Positions 17,692-28,731 are shown, numbered from the stretch's first letter. The stretch is DNA of 49,650 nucleotides from Algibacter pacificus (GCF_008033385.1 NZ_VOGY01000016.1:1-49650), one strand, 5' to 3'. Made by a program: numbers and translations. Notes: generated by a model from the sequence alone, not told the origin.

Positions 17692-18108
17692 TTATTTTTT
17701 AATTTTTGAAACTTCGTCTTTGGTAATCATTTTGTCATTCTTATTGCCCCAAGAATTGGTAATGTAGTTCATAACATCGGCAATTTCATCATCGCTTAAA
17801 CCTAAAGGCATCATGGTGCCGTTGTACACCACATCATTTACAACCATACGACCTGTTTGCCCAAATTTTATGGCTTTAATGCTCGCTATTCTTTCTTTTT
17901 GTAGAAAATCCGATTTTGCTAAGGGCGGATAAATGCGCTCTACGCCTTTACCATTTGGTAAGTGACAAGACACGCAGAAATCGTTATAAATTTCGCGACC
18001 ACGAACCTTGCTTTCTTTTAGAGGATCTGCTTGTTGTGCACTTAAAGGCGTTAGGATGGTGCTGTATATAGAACAGCCCATTATAATACAATATGCAATT
18101 AATTTCAT
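17692..18108 (-). CDS. Class I cytochrome c, exported
   Basis: The 138-residue protein has a signal peptide (about residues 1-24, ending PLSAQQA), one CVSCH haem-attachment site (C45, C48, H49) and a distal Met candidate in GTMMPLG. It is likely the electron acceptor for the upstream PQQ-dependent dehydrogenase, whose stop lies 10 bp before this start. ATG at 18108 is preferred over an upstream extension without signal-peptide character. Confidence 0.9.
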   Translation of the reverse strand: MKLIAYCIIMGCSIYSTILTPLSAQQADPLKESKVRGREIYNDFCVSCHLPNGKGVERIYPPLAKSDFLQKERIASIKAIKFGQTGRMVVNDVVYNGTMMPLGLSDDEIADVMNYITNSWGNKNDKMITKDEVSKIKK

Positions 18109-18118
18109 AATATTTATT

Positions 18119-19243
18119 TTATTTATTCGGAATAATTTTAACAATACCTGTGCCTTCTATAGCAACATAAATATAACCATCTGGAGCTTGAATGACGTTG
18201 CGTACACGTCCCATATCTTTAAATAAAATCTCGCGTTTTATCACGGTATTATTCTTAAGTACTAAGCGTTCTAAATATTGAAACTTTAGCGAGCCCACCA
18301 AGATGCTGTTTTTCCAATCGGGATACTTGTCTGACGTAACAAAAGCCATACCACTTGGTGCAATAGAAGGTACCCAGTAAAAAATAGGTTGTTCCATGCC
18401 TTCTTTTTTTGTCAGCTCTGTAAAGGGCGTACCGCTATAATTGATGCCATAGGAAATTACTGGCCAGCCGTAGTTTTTACCTTTTGCAATGCTGTTAATT
18501 TCGTCGCCACCTTTCGGGCCGTGCTCATTCACCCAAATAGCGCCTGTTTTTGGGTGTATGGCCATGCCTTGTGGATTGCGATGTCCGTAACTAAAAACAG
18601 CAGTTTTGGCGTTGGAGCTGTTTACAAAAGGGTTATCGGCAGGGATGCTTCCGTCATCATTTAAACGGTATATTTTTCCACCATCTCGAGTAATATCTTG
18701 TGGATTTTCATCGCGATTGCCACGTTCGCCAATAGAAAAATAGAGGTAACCATCCTTGTCAAATTCAATTCGGGAACCAAAATGTTGACCTTTTTTAGTG
18801 TTTGGTGTGGCTTTGTATAATAGTTGTTTTTCAACAAAAGCGTTATTTTTTAATTTGCCACGCATTAGGGCGGTATTACCACCATCGCCTTCACCTTCCG
18901 CGGAAGCGTATGTTATGTAAATCCATCCATTATTTTTATAATTAGGATGAATTTTAATATCTAATAAACCGCCTTGTCCACGAAGGTAAACTTCGGGTAG
19001 GCCAGCTATATTTGTTTTTTGTCCATCTTTAAAATGAATAAGTTCGCCCGCTTTTTCTGTAATAAGCATGCTGCCGTCGGGTAGAAAATCCATACCCCAA
19101 GGAATGTTAATTCCTGGAACTACAATTTCTGTAGTGTAATTTAATGTTGTAGGTGTTTTTGCCTCTACTGAAGATGCTAATGGTTGTGCACAACATGTTA
19201 AAGTAATGAGTGTGACAAATAGGCTATACAGGGTAAGTTTCAT
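18119..19243 (-). CDS. PQQ-dependent sugar dehydrogenase (Gdh/YliI-type)
   Basis: The 374-residue six-bladed beta-propeller protein belongs to the glucose/sorbosone dehydrogenase family: IPWGMDFLPDGSMLITEKAG, RGQGGLLDIKIHP, FGSRIEFDKDGYLYFSIGERG, YGHRNPQGMAIHP with the catalytic His, and NEHGPKGGDEIN. A signal peptide with a possible lipobox (LTCCAQ) suggests periplasmic location. It oxidises aldoses with PQQ and passes electrons to the adjacent cytochrome c. Its substrate is not determined by sequence. Start ATG at 19243. Confidence 0.92.
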   Translation of the reverse strand: MKLTLYSLFVTLITLTCCAQPLASSVEAKTPTTLNYTTEIVVPGINIPWGMDFLPDGSMLITEKAGELIHFKDGQKTNIAGLPEVYLRGQGGLLDIKIHPNYKNNGWIYITYASAEGEGDGGNTALMRGKLKNNAFVEKQLLYKATPNTKKGQHFGSRIEFDKDGYLYFSIGERGNRDENPQDITRDGGKIYRLNDDGSIPADNPFVNSSNAKTAVFSYGHRNPQGMAIHPKTGAIWVNEHGPKGGDEINSIAKGKNYGWPVISYGINYSGTPFTELTKKEGMEQPIFYWVPSIAPSGMAFVTSDKYPDWKNSILVGSLKFQYLERLVLKNNTVIKREILFKDMGRVRNVIQAPDGYIYVAIEGTGIVKIIPNK

Positions 19244-19419
19244 TTTCAAGGCTTTTTATGCTTCTCAAATTTAGGTTAAAATAATATATTTTATTTGAAT
19301 TAGAGATTAAGTCTGTTCTTTTTTTTTGTTTAATGTATAGTAAATCAATGGTTTATGTTATTTGGTTTTTTGGGTTAAAAATTATTTTAATTTTAAAGGA
19401 AAAAATAAAGTGAAATAAA

Positions 19420-19449
19420 TTTGAATATTCAAAAAAAGCTTTATATTTG
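19420..19449 (+). promoter_or_regulatory. tRNA-Pro promoter
   Basis: TTTG (19420-19423) and TATATTTG (19442-19449) are separated by 18 bp, matching the Bacteroidetes sigma-ABfr -33/-7 consensus. The tRNA begins 23 bp downstream. Confidence 0.8.
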
Positions 19450-19472
19450 CACCCCGTTATAGATAGCTAATT

Positions 19473-19547
19473 CGGGGTGTAGCGTAGCCCGGTTATCGCG
19501 CCGCGTTTGGGACGCGGAGGTCGCAGGTTCGAATCCTGCCACCCCGA
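19473..19547 (+). tRNA. tRNA-Pro (anticodon UGG)
   Basis: A complete cloverleaf can be drawn: acceptor CGGGGTG (19473-19479) with CACCCCG (19540-19546), discriminator A19547, anticodon stem CCGCG/CGCGG around TT-TGG-GA, and T-arm GCAGG-TTCGAAT-CCTGC. CCA is not encoded. The 3' end is the left attachment site of the integrative element, and the gene stays whole after integration. Confidence 0.97.
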
Positions 19548-19548
19548 C
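19533..19548 (+). repeat. attL core repeat
   Basis: This 16-bp sequence spans the 3' end of tRNA-Pro and one extra base, and is repeated exactly at 49195-49210. Integration at a tRNA 3' end with regeneration of the gene is typical of tyrosine recombinases. Confidence 0.88.
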
Positions 19549-19571
19549 AAAAATTAATACCAATAGAAACT

Positions 19572-19605
19572 AAAACCTTGTAAATCGTATGATTTACAAG
19601 GTTTT
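19572..19605. terminator. Terminator downstream of tRNA-Pro, element-borne copy
   Basis: AAAACCTTGTAAATC (19572-19586) and GATTTACAAGGTTTT (19591-19605) form a perfect 15-bp stem with a GTAT loop. A near copy stands at the same distance after attR (49221-49256). The element therefore brings a replacement terminator for the tRNA it occupies. Confidence 0.8.
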
Positions 19606-19646
19606 ATGGTTTTTGGGCTATCATAAGAATTGAATTAATATGACTT

Positions 19647-19701
19647 AATTCGGTTCACAATTCGGTTCACAGTTTCAAAACACAAAAAGTGTGAACCGAA
19701 T
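19647..19701. repeat. Candidate integrase arm-type sites
   Basis: AATTCGGTTCACA occurs twice in tandem with a 12-bp period (19647-19659, 19659-19671), and its 12-bp reverse complement TGTGAACCGAAT lies at 19690-19701. A related AATTCGGTTAACA lies inside the right end (about 49124-49136). Their location between att core and integrase gene fits arm-type binding sites. Confidence 0.6.
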
Positions 19702-19779
19702 AGATGCTTAAAATACTGTAATTGAAATAGTTGATTTGACTTTCGTCTTGAATGAATGTTTAACTAAAAGACGACAACT

Positions 19780-21018
19780 ATGCAATCACAAACCACTTTT
19801 ACCCTGTCATTTTGGGTTAATGCCACTCGTATTAAAAATAATCAAGTTTCAGTTTTTGCGAGAGTTACCGTAAACGGAAAACGAGCAAATATCAGTTTAC
19901 AAAGAAAAGTAGTACTTTCCGAATGGGATTCTAATAAAGGAAGAGCAAGATGCAACAAACAAGAATCACGGCTACTCAACAGATATTTAGACCAGGTTAA
20001 AAATAGAATCTATGAAGCTCACGATCAACTTGTAAAAGAAAAAGCGTTTATTTGTGCCCAATCCATTAAAGCAAGGTTTCTAGGAGAAGATAACGAAGAA
20101 TATTCTCTACTTACATTGGTTGATTATCACAACACCCAAATGAGTGAATCATTAAGTTACGGTACTTTAAAGAATTACTTTACTACCCAAAAGTATATCA
20201 AACTATTCCTAACCAATAAGAAAATACAAGATATCTATTTGTCTCAATTAACATTCCGTTTCCTGGTTGACTTCGAAAAGTTCTTGCGTTCTTATGTTCC
20301 GGAGGACCACCAAAAGCAAATGGAAAACAATACGGTTATGAAGCATATTCAAAGACTTCGTAAAATGGTTACGTTGGCTTATAAGATGGAATGGATAGAT
20401 AAAGACCCTTTTATAAAATTCAAGCCTACTTATATCAAAAACGAGCGTGAATTTTTAAGAGAAGATGAATTGCAGAATATTATTAATAAGGAATTCGAAA
20501 TTGAAAGATTAGAGCTCGTAAAAGACTTGTTTGTGTTCAGTTGCTATACAGGCTTATCGTACATTGATGTAATGAACCTCAACGAAGATAATATCACTTT
20601 CGGTATTGATGGTGGAAAATGGATAATCACCAATAGACAAAAAACACATAACAAAGTAAAAATCCCATTACTTACAGTCGCTGAAGAATTAATTCAAAAA
20701 TACAAACACCATATAAAAGCAAAGAAAACAAAAACCTTATTCCCTAATATTTCAAATCAAAAGCTCAACGCATATCTAAAAGAAATTGCTGATTTATGCA
20801 AAATCAAAAAGAACTTAACATTTCATATAGCAAGACATACATTTGCTACTACAATCACTTTGAGTAATGGTGTGCCCATAGAAACAGTGTCAAAGTTACT
20901 TGGACATTCTAAAATTGCTACTACTCAAATATATGCTAAAGTAGTTGAAAGAAAAGTGAGTGAGGATATTGGATTGCTTAAGGCAAAATTGAATATAAAG
21001 AAAAGTAAGATTAATTAA
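19780..21018 (+). CDS. Tyrosine recombinase (integrase) of the element
   Basis: The 412-residue protein has the Bacteroidetes integrase layout: an N-terminal arm-binding domain (about 1-90), a SAM-like core-binding domain (about 105-200) and a C-terminal catalytic domain. Catalytic residues seen: H349-x-x-R352-H353 in FHIARHTFAT, then LGHSK, and the nucleophile Y385 in TTQIYAKV. The position of the first catalytic Arg is Ser (CYTGLSYIDV, S260), as in the IntDOT family of Bacteroides conjugative transposons. It lies 170 bp after terminator and att site, reading away from the tRNA. Confidence 0.95.
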   Translation: MQSQTTFTLSFWVNATRIKNNQVSVFARVTVNGKRANISLQRKVVLSEWDSNKGRARCNKQESRLLNRYLDQVKNRIYEAHDQLVKEKAFICAQSIKARFLGEDNEEYSLLTLVDYHNTQMSESLSYGTLKNYFTTQKYIKLFLTNKKIQDIYLSQLTFRFLVDFEKFLRSYVPEDHQKQMENNTVMKHIQRLRKMVTLAYKMEWIDKDPFIKFKPTYIKNEREFLREDELQNIINKEFEIERLELVKDLFVFSCYTGLSYIDVMNLNEDNITFGIDGGKWIITNRQKTHNKVKIPLLTVAEELIQKYKHHIKAKKTKTLFPNISNQKLNAYLKEIADLCKIKKNLTFHIARHTFATTITLSNGVPIETVSKLLGHSKIATTQIYAKVVERKVSEDIGLLKAKLNIKKSKIN

Positions 21019-21328
21019 TATGTTTATTGCCAAAATCGTCTAGAGTTTTTAAAAGGTTTCCTAGTTCTTTTGCTTCTTCATGGATTTTATAAAACACCTT
21101 TGGAGGAAAGTCATTAAATTCTATTCGTTCAATAATATTATTTTCTTCTAGCTGTTTTAATTGTTCCAACAAAACTTTTTTTGATACCCGTGGCATTTTA
21201 CGCCATAATTCAATAAACCGTATTTCTTTTTCTTGGAATAGATGATGCAAAATCAAGGGTTTCCATTTACCTGAAAGTAAATCTAAACTTCGCTTTACTC
21301 CGCAATTTTCAAACTCATTATAATTCAT
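21011..21328 (-). CDS. HxlR-family winged-helix regulator
   Basis: The 105-residue protein has the HxlR signature: C near the N-terminus (FENCGVKRSLDLLSGKWKPLIL), then RFIELWRKMPRVSKKVLLEQLKQLEENNII. C9 could be a redox or electrophile sensor, as in YodB/HypR. Its 3' end overlaps that of the integrase by 8 bp (convergent). It is divergent from the MBL-fold gene and probably controls it and itself through the palindrome at 21349-21374. Confidence 0.9.
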   Translation of the reverse strand: MNYNEFENCGVKRSLDLLSGKWKPLILHHLFQEKEIRFIELWRKMPRVSKKVLLEQLKQLEENNIIERIEFNDFPPKVFYKIHEEAKELGNLLKTLDDFGNKHIN

Positions 21329-21348
21329 AATTAGGTTTTTAAGTGGGT

Positions 21349-21374
21349 TACTTAAAGGTAAACTTCTTTAAGTA
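21349..21374. promoter_or_regulatory. Candidate HxlR operator
   Basis: TACTTAAAG (21349-21357) and CTTTAAGTA (21366-21374) form a perfect 9-bp inverted repeat with an 8-bp spacer, in the 101-bp gap between the divergent HxlR and MBL-fold genes. Confidence 0.65.
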
Positions 21375-21429
21375 TACATAACGTGTCACTAATTTAGTGA
21401 ATATAAATTATTCATAAAAAACAAACACT

Positions 21430-22194
21430 ATGGAAGTTCAATTATGGCGAAATGCAACAGTATTACTACATATAAAAAACATAAAGTTTTTAATAGATCC
21501 TATGCTGGGGAAAAAATCTTCGTTTGGAGTTTTTCCTTGGACTCAGGACAATAAACCGAATCCCTTAGTAGATTTACCGTTTGACACAAAAGAGTTAGAC
21601 AATTATTTAGCAAGTATAGATGCGGTTGTAGTAACCCATCTTCATCCAGACCATTGGGATAAAGCGGCTATAGAGCGTTTAGATAAAAACCTGCCTATTA
21701 TTTGCCCTATTGCTATTGCAGAAACGATTGCAAACTATGGCTTTAAAAACATAAAAAGCTTTGAAAACAATATGCTATTTAAAGAAATTTCCATATCACT
21801 CACGGAAGGCTTGCATGGTACTGGAGAAATCGGAAAAAAAATGGGAACCGTAAATGGTTTTGTCTTTTCAACAAATGAAGAGTGTATTTATTTTGCCGGC
21901 GATACCATCTGGTGTAAAGAAGTAAAAGCGGTAATAAACTTATACAATCCACAATATGTGGTAGTAGCAGGTGGTGCAGCTACATTTGCAATTGGTGCAC
22001 CTGTTACAATGACATCAGAAGATATAGTAGCATTATGTAAAACCTTTCCAGAAATAAAAGTCCTTGTAACACATCTGGAAGCTATTAGTCCATGTAAAGA
22101 AACCAGAGAATATATTTCTAAAAAAGTTTTAGAGAATGGATTTTCCAATAGATGTTATATTCCAGAGGATGGAGAAAGCTTCATTTTCGATTAA
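21430..22194 (+). CDS. MBL-fold metal-dependent hydrolase (UlaG-like)
   Basis: The 254-residue protein has a metallo-beta-lactamase fold with the metal-binding motif THLHPDHW (H70, H72, D74, H75), a further His in LHGTGE and a Asp in IYFAGDTIW. UlaG-type hydrolases of this kind cleave lactones or phosphodiester bonds. Divergence from an HxlR regulator suggests an inducible detoxification role. The substrate is unknown. Its stop overlaps the convergent racemase gene by 4 bp. Confidence 0.88.
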   Translation: MEVQLWRNATVLLHIKNIKFLIDPMLGKKSSFGVFPWTQDNKPNPLVDLPFDTKELDNYLASIDAVVVTHLHPDHWDKAAIERLDKNLPIICPIAIAETIANYGFKNIKSFENNMLFKEISISLTEGLHGTGEIGKKMGTVNGFVFSTNEECIYFAGDTIWCKEVKAVINLYNPQYVVVAGGAATFAIGAPVTMTSEDIVALCKTFPEIKVLVTHLEAISPCKETREYISKKVLENGFSNRCYIPEDGESFIFD

Positions 22195-22880
22195 TTTTCA
22201 TCCAAAATAAAATCTAAAATAGCTTGCACGTGAATCTTGGTGGTATCAAAAACAGGGGTTGAATTAAAGTCTTTTTCGCTAATTAAAAGTGGGATTTCAG
22301 TACAGCCTAGAACAATACCTTGTGCCCCTTTTTGTATAAGATCTTCAGAAAATTTAACGAACTCCTTTTTCGAACTTTCTTTGATAATACCTTTGCCTAA
22401 CTCTTCTTTTACGATATAATGAATACGCTCAATATCAGAAAGTGTTTCAGGTATAAGCACTTCTATTTGGTGTTCATTTAATTTTTTTCGGTAAAAATCC
22501 ATTTCCATTGTAAACTTTGTTCCCAATAAACCTATTTTATCTATTTTCCTTGAATTAACCTCCTGTGCAGCTGCGGTTATTATACTGATTATTGGAATAT
22601 TGATTTTTTTCTGAATTTCATCGGTAAATAAATGTGCTGTATTGGCACATAAAGCAATGCCGTCAACGTTGCTTTTTTCCAATTCTTTACTAGCTTTTAA
22701 AAGCAAATCAAAAGAATTTAACCATCCTTTGTCTTGTATATCAGCGAAGTTCAGAGAATAAAGAATAATTTCGGCAGAATGTAAACCTCCTAAAGCTTCA
22801 TTAACACCTTCATTGATGTATTTATAGTAATCCAAGGTTGATGTCCAACTGATTCCACCAACTAATCCTATTTTTTTCAT
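22191..22880 (-). CDS. Aspartate/glutamate racemase family protein
   Basis: The 229-residue protein has the two catalytic Cys motifs of cofactor-independent racemases: ALCANTAHL (about C78) and VLGCTEIPLL (about C190), with N-terminal GLVGGISWTSTLDYYKYIN. It should interconvert L- and D-amino acids such as aspartate. It lies 5 bp after the GNAT gene on the same strand, so the two form a pair. Its role on the element is unclear, possibly cell-wall or D-amino-acid metabolism. Confidence 0.92.
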   Translation of the reverse strand: MKKIGLVGGISWTSTLDYYKYINEGVNEALGGLHSAEIILYSLNFADIQDKGWLNSFDLLLKASKELEKSNVDGIALCANTAHLFTDEIQKKINIPIISIITAAAQEVNSRKIDKIGLLGTKFTMEMDFYRKKLNEHQIEVLIPETLSDIERIHYIVKEELGKGIIKESSKKEFVKFSEDLIQKGAQGIVLGCTEIPLLISEKDFNSTPVFDTTKIHVQAILDFILDEN

Positions 22881-22885
22881 TTGTG

Positions 22886-23422
22886 TTATTCTTCTGTTAT
22901 TTGTAAATCTTTTTTCATTACAAAAAAACGAAAGTTTTCCCTACCAATTTGAAAATCATGTTCACCAATTTTTTCAAATCCACTTTTGTTATAAAAACTT
23001 ATAGCCCTAGTGTTTTCTTGGAGTACCGAAAGCCAGATTTCTTTAAAACCCAAATGTTTTGCTTTTTTTAGTAGATGATGTTGTAATTCACTCCCTATTT
23101 TCATAGAAAGGAAATCTTTAAGAACATATATTTTTTGAAGTTGACATACCTGGTTGGCTAGGGTAAATTCTGATGCCGAATTTAATTTAAGTTTGGCATA
23201 GCCAACAGGTAAATTATTAACTGTAGCTATCCAATATTTATTATTAGGTTTATCGATGCTATTTTCCATTTTATCAAGAGAAAAAGTAGCTTCAAGATAA
23301 TCAAGTAAATCCTGCTCATAGCTAAAATAATGAGCAAAGGTTTCAGAGAATGTTATTCTACCTAAAAGTGCTATGAATTTAACATCTTTTTTACTTGCCT
23401 GCCGGATTTCAATTGTATTCAT
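22886..23422 (-). CDS. GNAT family N-acetyltransferase
   Basis: The 178-residue protein begins MNTIEIRQASKKDVKFIALL (typical GNAT beta1) and carries LQKIYVLKDFLSMKIGSELQHHLL, i.e. motif A with the loop replaced by LSMKIGS, then EIWLSVLQENTRAISFYNKSGFEKIG (motif B). It resembles spermidine/RimI-like acetyltransferases. ATG at 23422 is chosen because the sequence upstream belongs to a broken older gene (23430-23599). It is co-directional with the racemase. Confidence 0.85.
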   Translation of the reverse strand: MNTIEIRQASKKDVKFIALLGRITFSETFAHYFSYEQDLLDYLEATFSLDKMENSIDKPNNKYWIATVNNLPVGYAKLKLNSASEFTLANQVCQLQKIYVLKDFLSMKIGSELQHHLLKKAKHLGFKEIWLSVLQENTRAISFYNKSGFEKIGEHDFQIGRENFRFFVMKKDLQITEE

Positions 23423-23429
23423 TTTAAGC

Positions 23430-23599
23430 TCAATTCTTTTGTTCATTATTTCTATAAACTCCAAAGTTTATAGAAGTTTTCAATACTTTTTGTATCTGCT
23501 CAATTGTTCTCCCTTTTCCCAATAGGAATTGGATATAAAATCAATTATAAACCGGGTATCCAATTTATTCTTTCTGATGTCGATTGTTATTGCTTTCAT
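23430..23599 (-). pseudogene. Remnant of another GNAT gene, N-terminal part only
   Basis: From ATG 23599 the minus strand reads MKAITIDIRKNKLDTRFIIDF, then SNSYWEKG, an N-terminal pattern common in GNAT proteins (the family usually continues with SYWxKGRTxE). A one-base deletion near 23508-23515 shifts the frame; in the other frame RTIEQIQKVLKTSINFGVYRNNEQ continues to a stop at 23430. The rest of the gene is missing and the intact GNAT gene begins immediately after. Confidence 0.6.
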
Positions 23600-23616
23600 T
23601 TTCTAATTCATTTGCT

Positions 23617-24258
23617 TTATTGAAAAGCATCTTTAATGGTTTTTAATGTTAGCTTTTTGTTTTCACTTTCATTGATAAGGGAAGCGATGGCAATACCGTG
23701 TATTCCGACTGAAAGAAGCGGTGTAATATCATCTAACCGTATCCCTCCGATAGCCAATAGAGGAATCGTTGGAGTATCCATTTTCTGTAGAGTTGTAACC
23801 AGCTGACCAATCTCATCCAAAGATAAAAAAAAATCAATTTCAGGCTTGGTTCTTGTTTTACGAAAAGTCCCTAGTCCAATATAATCGGCAATACCATTTG
23901 ATTGATGAAACTTGGCTTCTCTTTCATTATAGGCGGTTGCTCCAATAATCTTATCAACTCCAAGTTCTTTTCTAGCAATCTTATGATCCATATCTCCATT
24001 CCCTAGGTGAACACCATCTGCATCAATCTCAAGAGCAATATCCAAATGATCGTTAATTATTAAAGTAGCATCAAAAAGGTTACAAATTTTTTGGGTTTCC
24101 AATGCGATATCAAGCATTTCCGACCTTTCCATATCTTTGAGTCGAAGCTGTACCAAATCAACACCGGCTTCACAGGCTTCAAGTGCCAATTGCTGATGTG
24201 TTTTATGGGGCATATTTTGAGTGATAAAATGAATTTTGGATATTCTATTCTGTGTCAT
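23617..24258 (-). CDS. thiE: Thiamine phosphate synthase
   Basis: The 213-residue TIM-barrel enzyme joins hydroxymethylpyrimidine diphosphate with the thiazole phosphate to give thiamine phosphate. Motifs: VQLRLKD, NDHLDIALEIDADGVHLGNGD, GATAYNEREA, a substrate-binding TKP-like TRTKPEID and AIGGIRLDDI. It is the last gene of thiC-thiD-thiE, 11 bp after thiD. The thiazole branch genes (thiG, thiH, thiS, thiF) are not in the window. Confidence 0.93.
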   Translation of the reverse strand: MTQNRISKIHFITQNMPHKTHQQLALEACEAGVDLVQLRLKDMERSEMLDIALETQKICNLFDATLIINDHLDIALEIDADGVHLGNGDMDHKIARKELGVDKIIGATAYNEREAKFHQSNGIADYIGLGTFRKTRTKPEIDFFLSLDEIGQLVTTLQKMDTPTIPLLAIGGIRLDDITPLLSVGIHGIAIASLINESENKKLTLKTIKDAFQ

Positions 24259-24269
24259 AGCGTATTTGT

Positions 24270-26854
<2,585 letters not shown>

Positions 26855-26876
26855 TCATTAAATCACTATAAGTAAG

Positions 26877-26921
26877 ATAGTATAAGTTGGACATTAGACT
26901 AAAATGTCCAACTTATACTAT
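26877..26921. promoter_or_regulatory. 19-bp-arm palindrome between thiC and the reductase gene
   Basis: ATAGTATAAGTTGGACATT (26877-26895), a 7-nt loop, and AATGTCCAACTTATACTAT (26903-26921) form a perfect inverted repeat. It lies 40 bp from the thiC start and 53 bp from the divergent reductase start, where both promoters must be. An operator or a two-way attenuator is possible. Repeat length suggests a strong dimeric site. Confidence 0.7.
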
Positions 26922-26974
26922 TTAAAATAGTGTGTTTTAACGTAATTTGTTGTTTATGTAAAATCAAAAATATA

Positions 26975-27892
26975 ATGACTATATATATAATAGGCGCAGG
27001 AGCAATTGGTAAGGCATTGGCCGTTTGCTTAACACGACATGGTAGAGACGTTCACCTTATTCGCGGACGCGTGGATGATGGTAGTTCGTATAGTGAAAAA
27101 ATAACATTGAAACTTAAATCAGGTCAAGAGTTGACAACGGATATAAGGTTTAATTCTTTATGTAACTTTTCTGACTTAAATAATAGTCTAGTTGTACTAA
27201 CCAACAAATCTTTTGGTAATAAGGAGCTTGCCAAAAAGTTAAAAAGCAAAGCTATTAATTCTCCAATACTTATCTTGCAGAATGGTTTAGGTATAGAAAG
27301 ATCATTTATCGAGCATGATTTTCAAGAGATTTATAGATGCGTACTTTTTGCAACCAGTCAAAATATTTCAAAAAATGAAGTAAGCTATAAGCCTGTAGCG
27401 GAATCTCCCATTGGTATAATCAGGCAAAATAATACAGTTTTAGAAACAATTGTAAGGGAAATGGATACACCAGAATTCAGATTTATTTCTGAAAAACAAA
27501 TCGATAAAACAATATGGAAAAAGGCGATTGCAAATTGTGTGTTCAATTCCATATGTCCTTTATTGGACGTTGATAATGGGATTTTCCATAGAAATACTGA
27601 AGTCTTTTACCTAGCGAGGAGAATCATTAAGGAATGTGTGCTTATCTCCAAGAAAAAAGGGATTGCTTTGGAAGCTAAAGAAGTCGAGGATCAGGTGATT
27701 TCAATCAGTAAAATGTCCGATGGACAATTTATTTCCACATTACAGGATATTCGAAATAAAAGGGAAACTGAAATAGACACCCTCAATTTTGAAGTTGTAA
27801 GGATAGCAAAGCAAATGAACCTAGAGGCACAAGTCCAAGAAACAAAGTTACTTGGGGAGTTGGTAAAAATAAAATCAAAATTAAATAGATAG
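26975..27892 (+). CDS. Ketopantoate reductase (PanE/ApbA)-like protein
   Basis: The 305-residue protein starts with a Rossmann fold (IIGAGAIGKALAVCLTRHG, GAGAIG at 7-12) and keeps the later family motif WKKAIANCVFNSICPLLDVDNG with the catalytic Lys and Asn. It should reduce a 2-keto acid with NADPH; ketopantoate in pantothenate synthesis is the family reaction. The ApbA name came from an effect on thiamine pyrimidine synthesis in Salmonella, which fits the location opposite thiC, but the link here is an inference. One base separates it from the AraC gene. Confidence 0.82.
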   Translation: MTIYIIGAGAIGKALAVCLTRHGRDVHLIRGRVDDGSSYSEKITLKLKSGQELTTDIRFNSLCNFSDLNNSLVVLTNKSFGNKELAKKLKSKAINSPILILQNGLGIERSFIEHDFQEIYRCVLFATSQNISKNEVSYKPVAESPIGIIRQNNTVLETIVREMDTPEFRFISEKQIDKTIWKKAIANCVFNSICPLLDVDNGIFHRNTEVFYLARRIIKECVLISKKKGIALEAKEVEDQVISISKMSDGQFISTLQDIRNKRETEIDTLNFEVVRIAKQMNLEAQVQETKLLGELVKIKSKLNR

Positions 27893-28666
27893 ATGTATCA
27901 AATATTTTCCCCACCAGAACATTTACGTCATATAATACGCTATTATTGGCTACTTGATTTAAGCATAAAAGAGTGTGGAGTGACGGAATATATTTTTGCC
28001 TATCCCTACGTGAACTGGGTGTTTACCCTTGGGTCTCCATATACAGTTAAAGATAATCAGTCGGGGTCTCTAGTTATAAAAGATACACGCATTCTAGGGC
28101 CAAGAACCAATTTTGCAGAATATGTACACCCCAAAGGAAATCTGGCTTTTGGAGTGACCTTTCAATTTGGAAGTACACTGCCTATTTTCAAGGAAGAAAC
28201 AAGTCTATTAACCAATAAAATTATTTTACAGGAAGAGATATTACCTGCTTTCAATTGGTTGACACCTTTCTTTGAAGAAGTCCAACCAGATATTTTTATG
28301 AATACTTTTAATCATCAAATTGAAAAAATTTCTTGTGGAAAGGATAGAAATGGGCAAGTTCTATGGAACCAATTTTTAGAACTCATCATAGGCGGAAAAA
28401 ATTATGCATCATCTGCAAGTCGAATGTCAAGAATGCTCCAAATAAGTCAAAGGCACCTTCAAAGAATAACTATGCAATATGCCGGATTATCTCCAAAACA
28501 GGTACAATCAATGATTCGCTGTAGATTAGCAATTAAACATATTCATACAACAGGATGTACCCCTGATTTTTTTCACTATGGTTTTTACGATCAGAATCAT
28601 TTTATTAAAGAGGTAAAAAGATGGTCAGGATATACACCTAACACGCTTCTATCCTTACTCAACTAA
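27893..28666 (+). CDS. AraC-family transcriptional regulator
   Basis: The 257-residue protein has an N-terminal DUF6597-type sensor domain (RHIIRYYWLLDL) and a C-terminal double HTH: SASRMSRMLQISQRHLQRI, YAGLSPKQVQSMIR, and DFFHYGFYDQNHFIKEVKRWSGYTP. It starts directly at the stop of the reductase gene and is co-expressed with it. It is the only regulator in this part of the element and a candidate controller of the divergent thiCDE operon. The ligand is unknown. Confidence 0.9.
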   Translation: MYQIFSPPEHLRHIIRYYWLLDLSIKECGVTEYIFAYPYVNWVFTLGSPYTVKDNQSGSLVIKDTRILGPRTNFAEYVHPKGNLAFGVTFQFGSTLPIFKEETSLLTNKIILQEEILPAFNWLTPFFEEVQPDIFMNTFNHQIEKISCGKDRNGQVLWNQFLELIIGGKNYASSASRMSRMLQISQRHLQRITMQYAGLSPKQVQSMIRCRLAIKHIHTTGCTPDFFHYGFYDQNHFIKEVKRWSGYTPNTLLSLLN

Positions 28667-28731
28667 TAATCTTATTAAGAATTGATTTGATTAGTGTAAA
28701 GAAGCAAAAAGTTTAATTAACACAGGAAATA

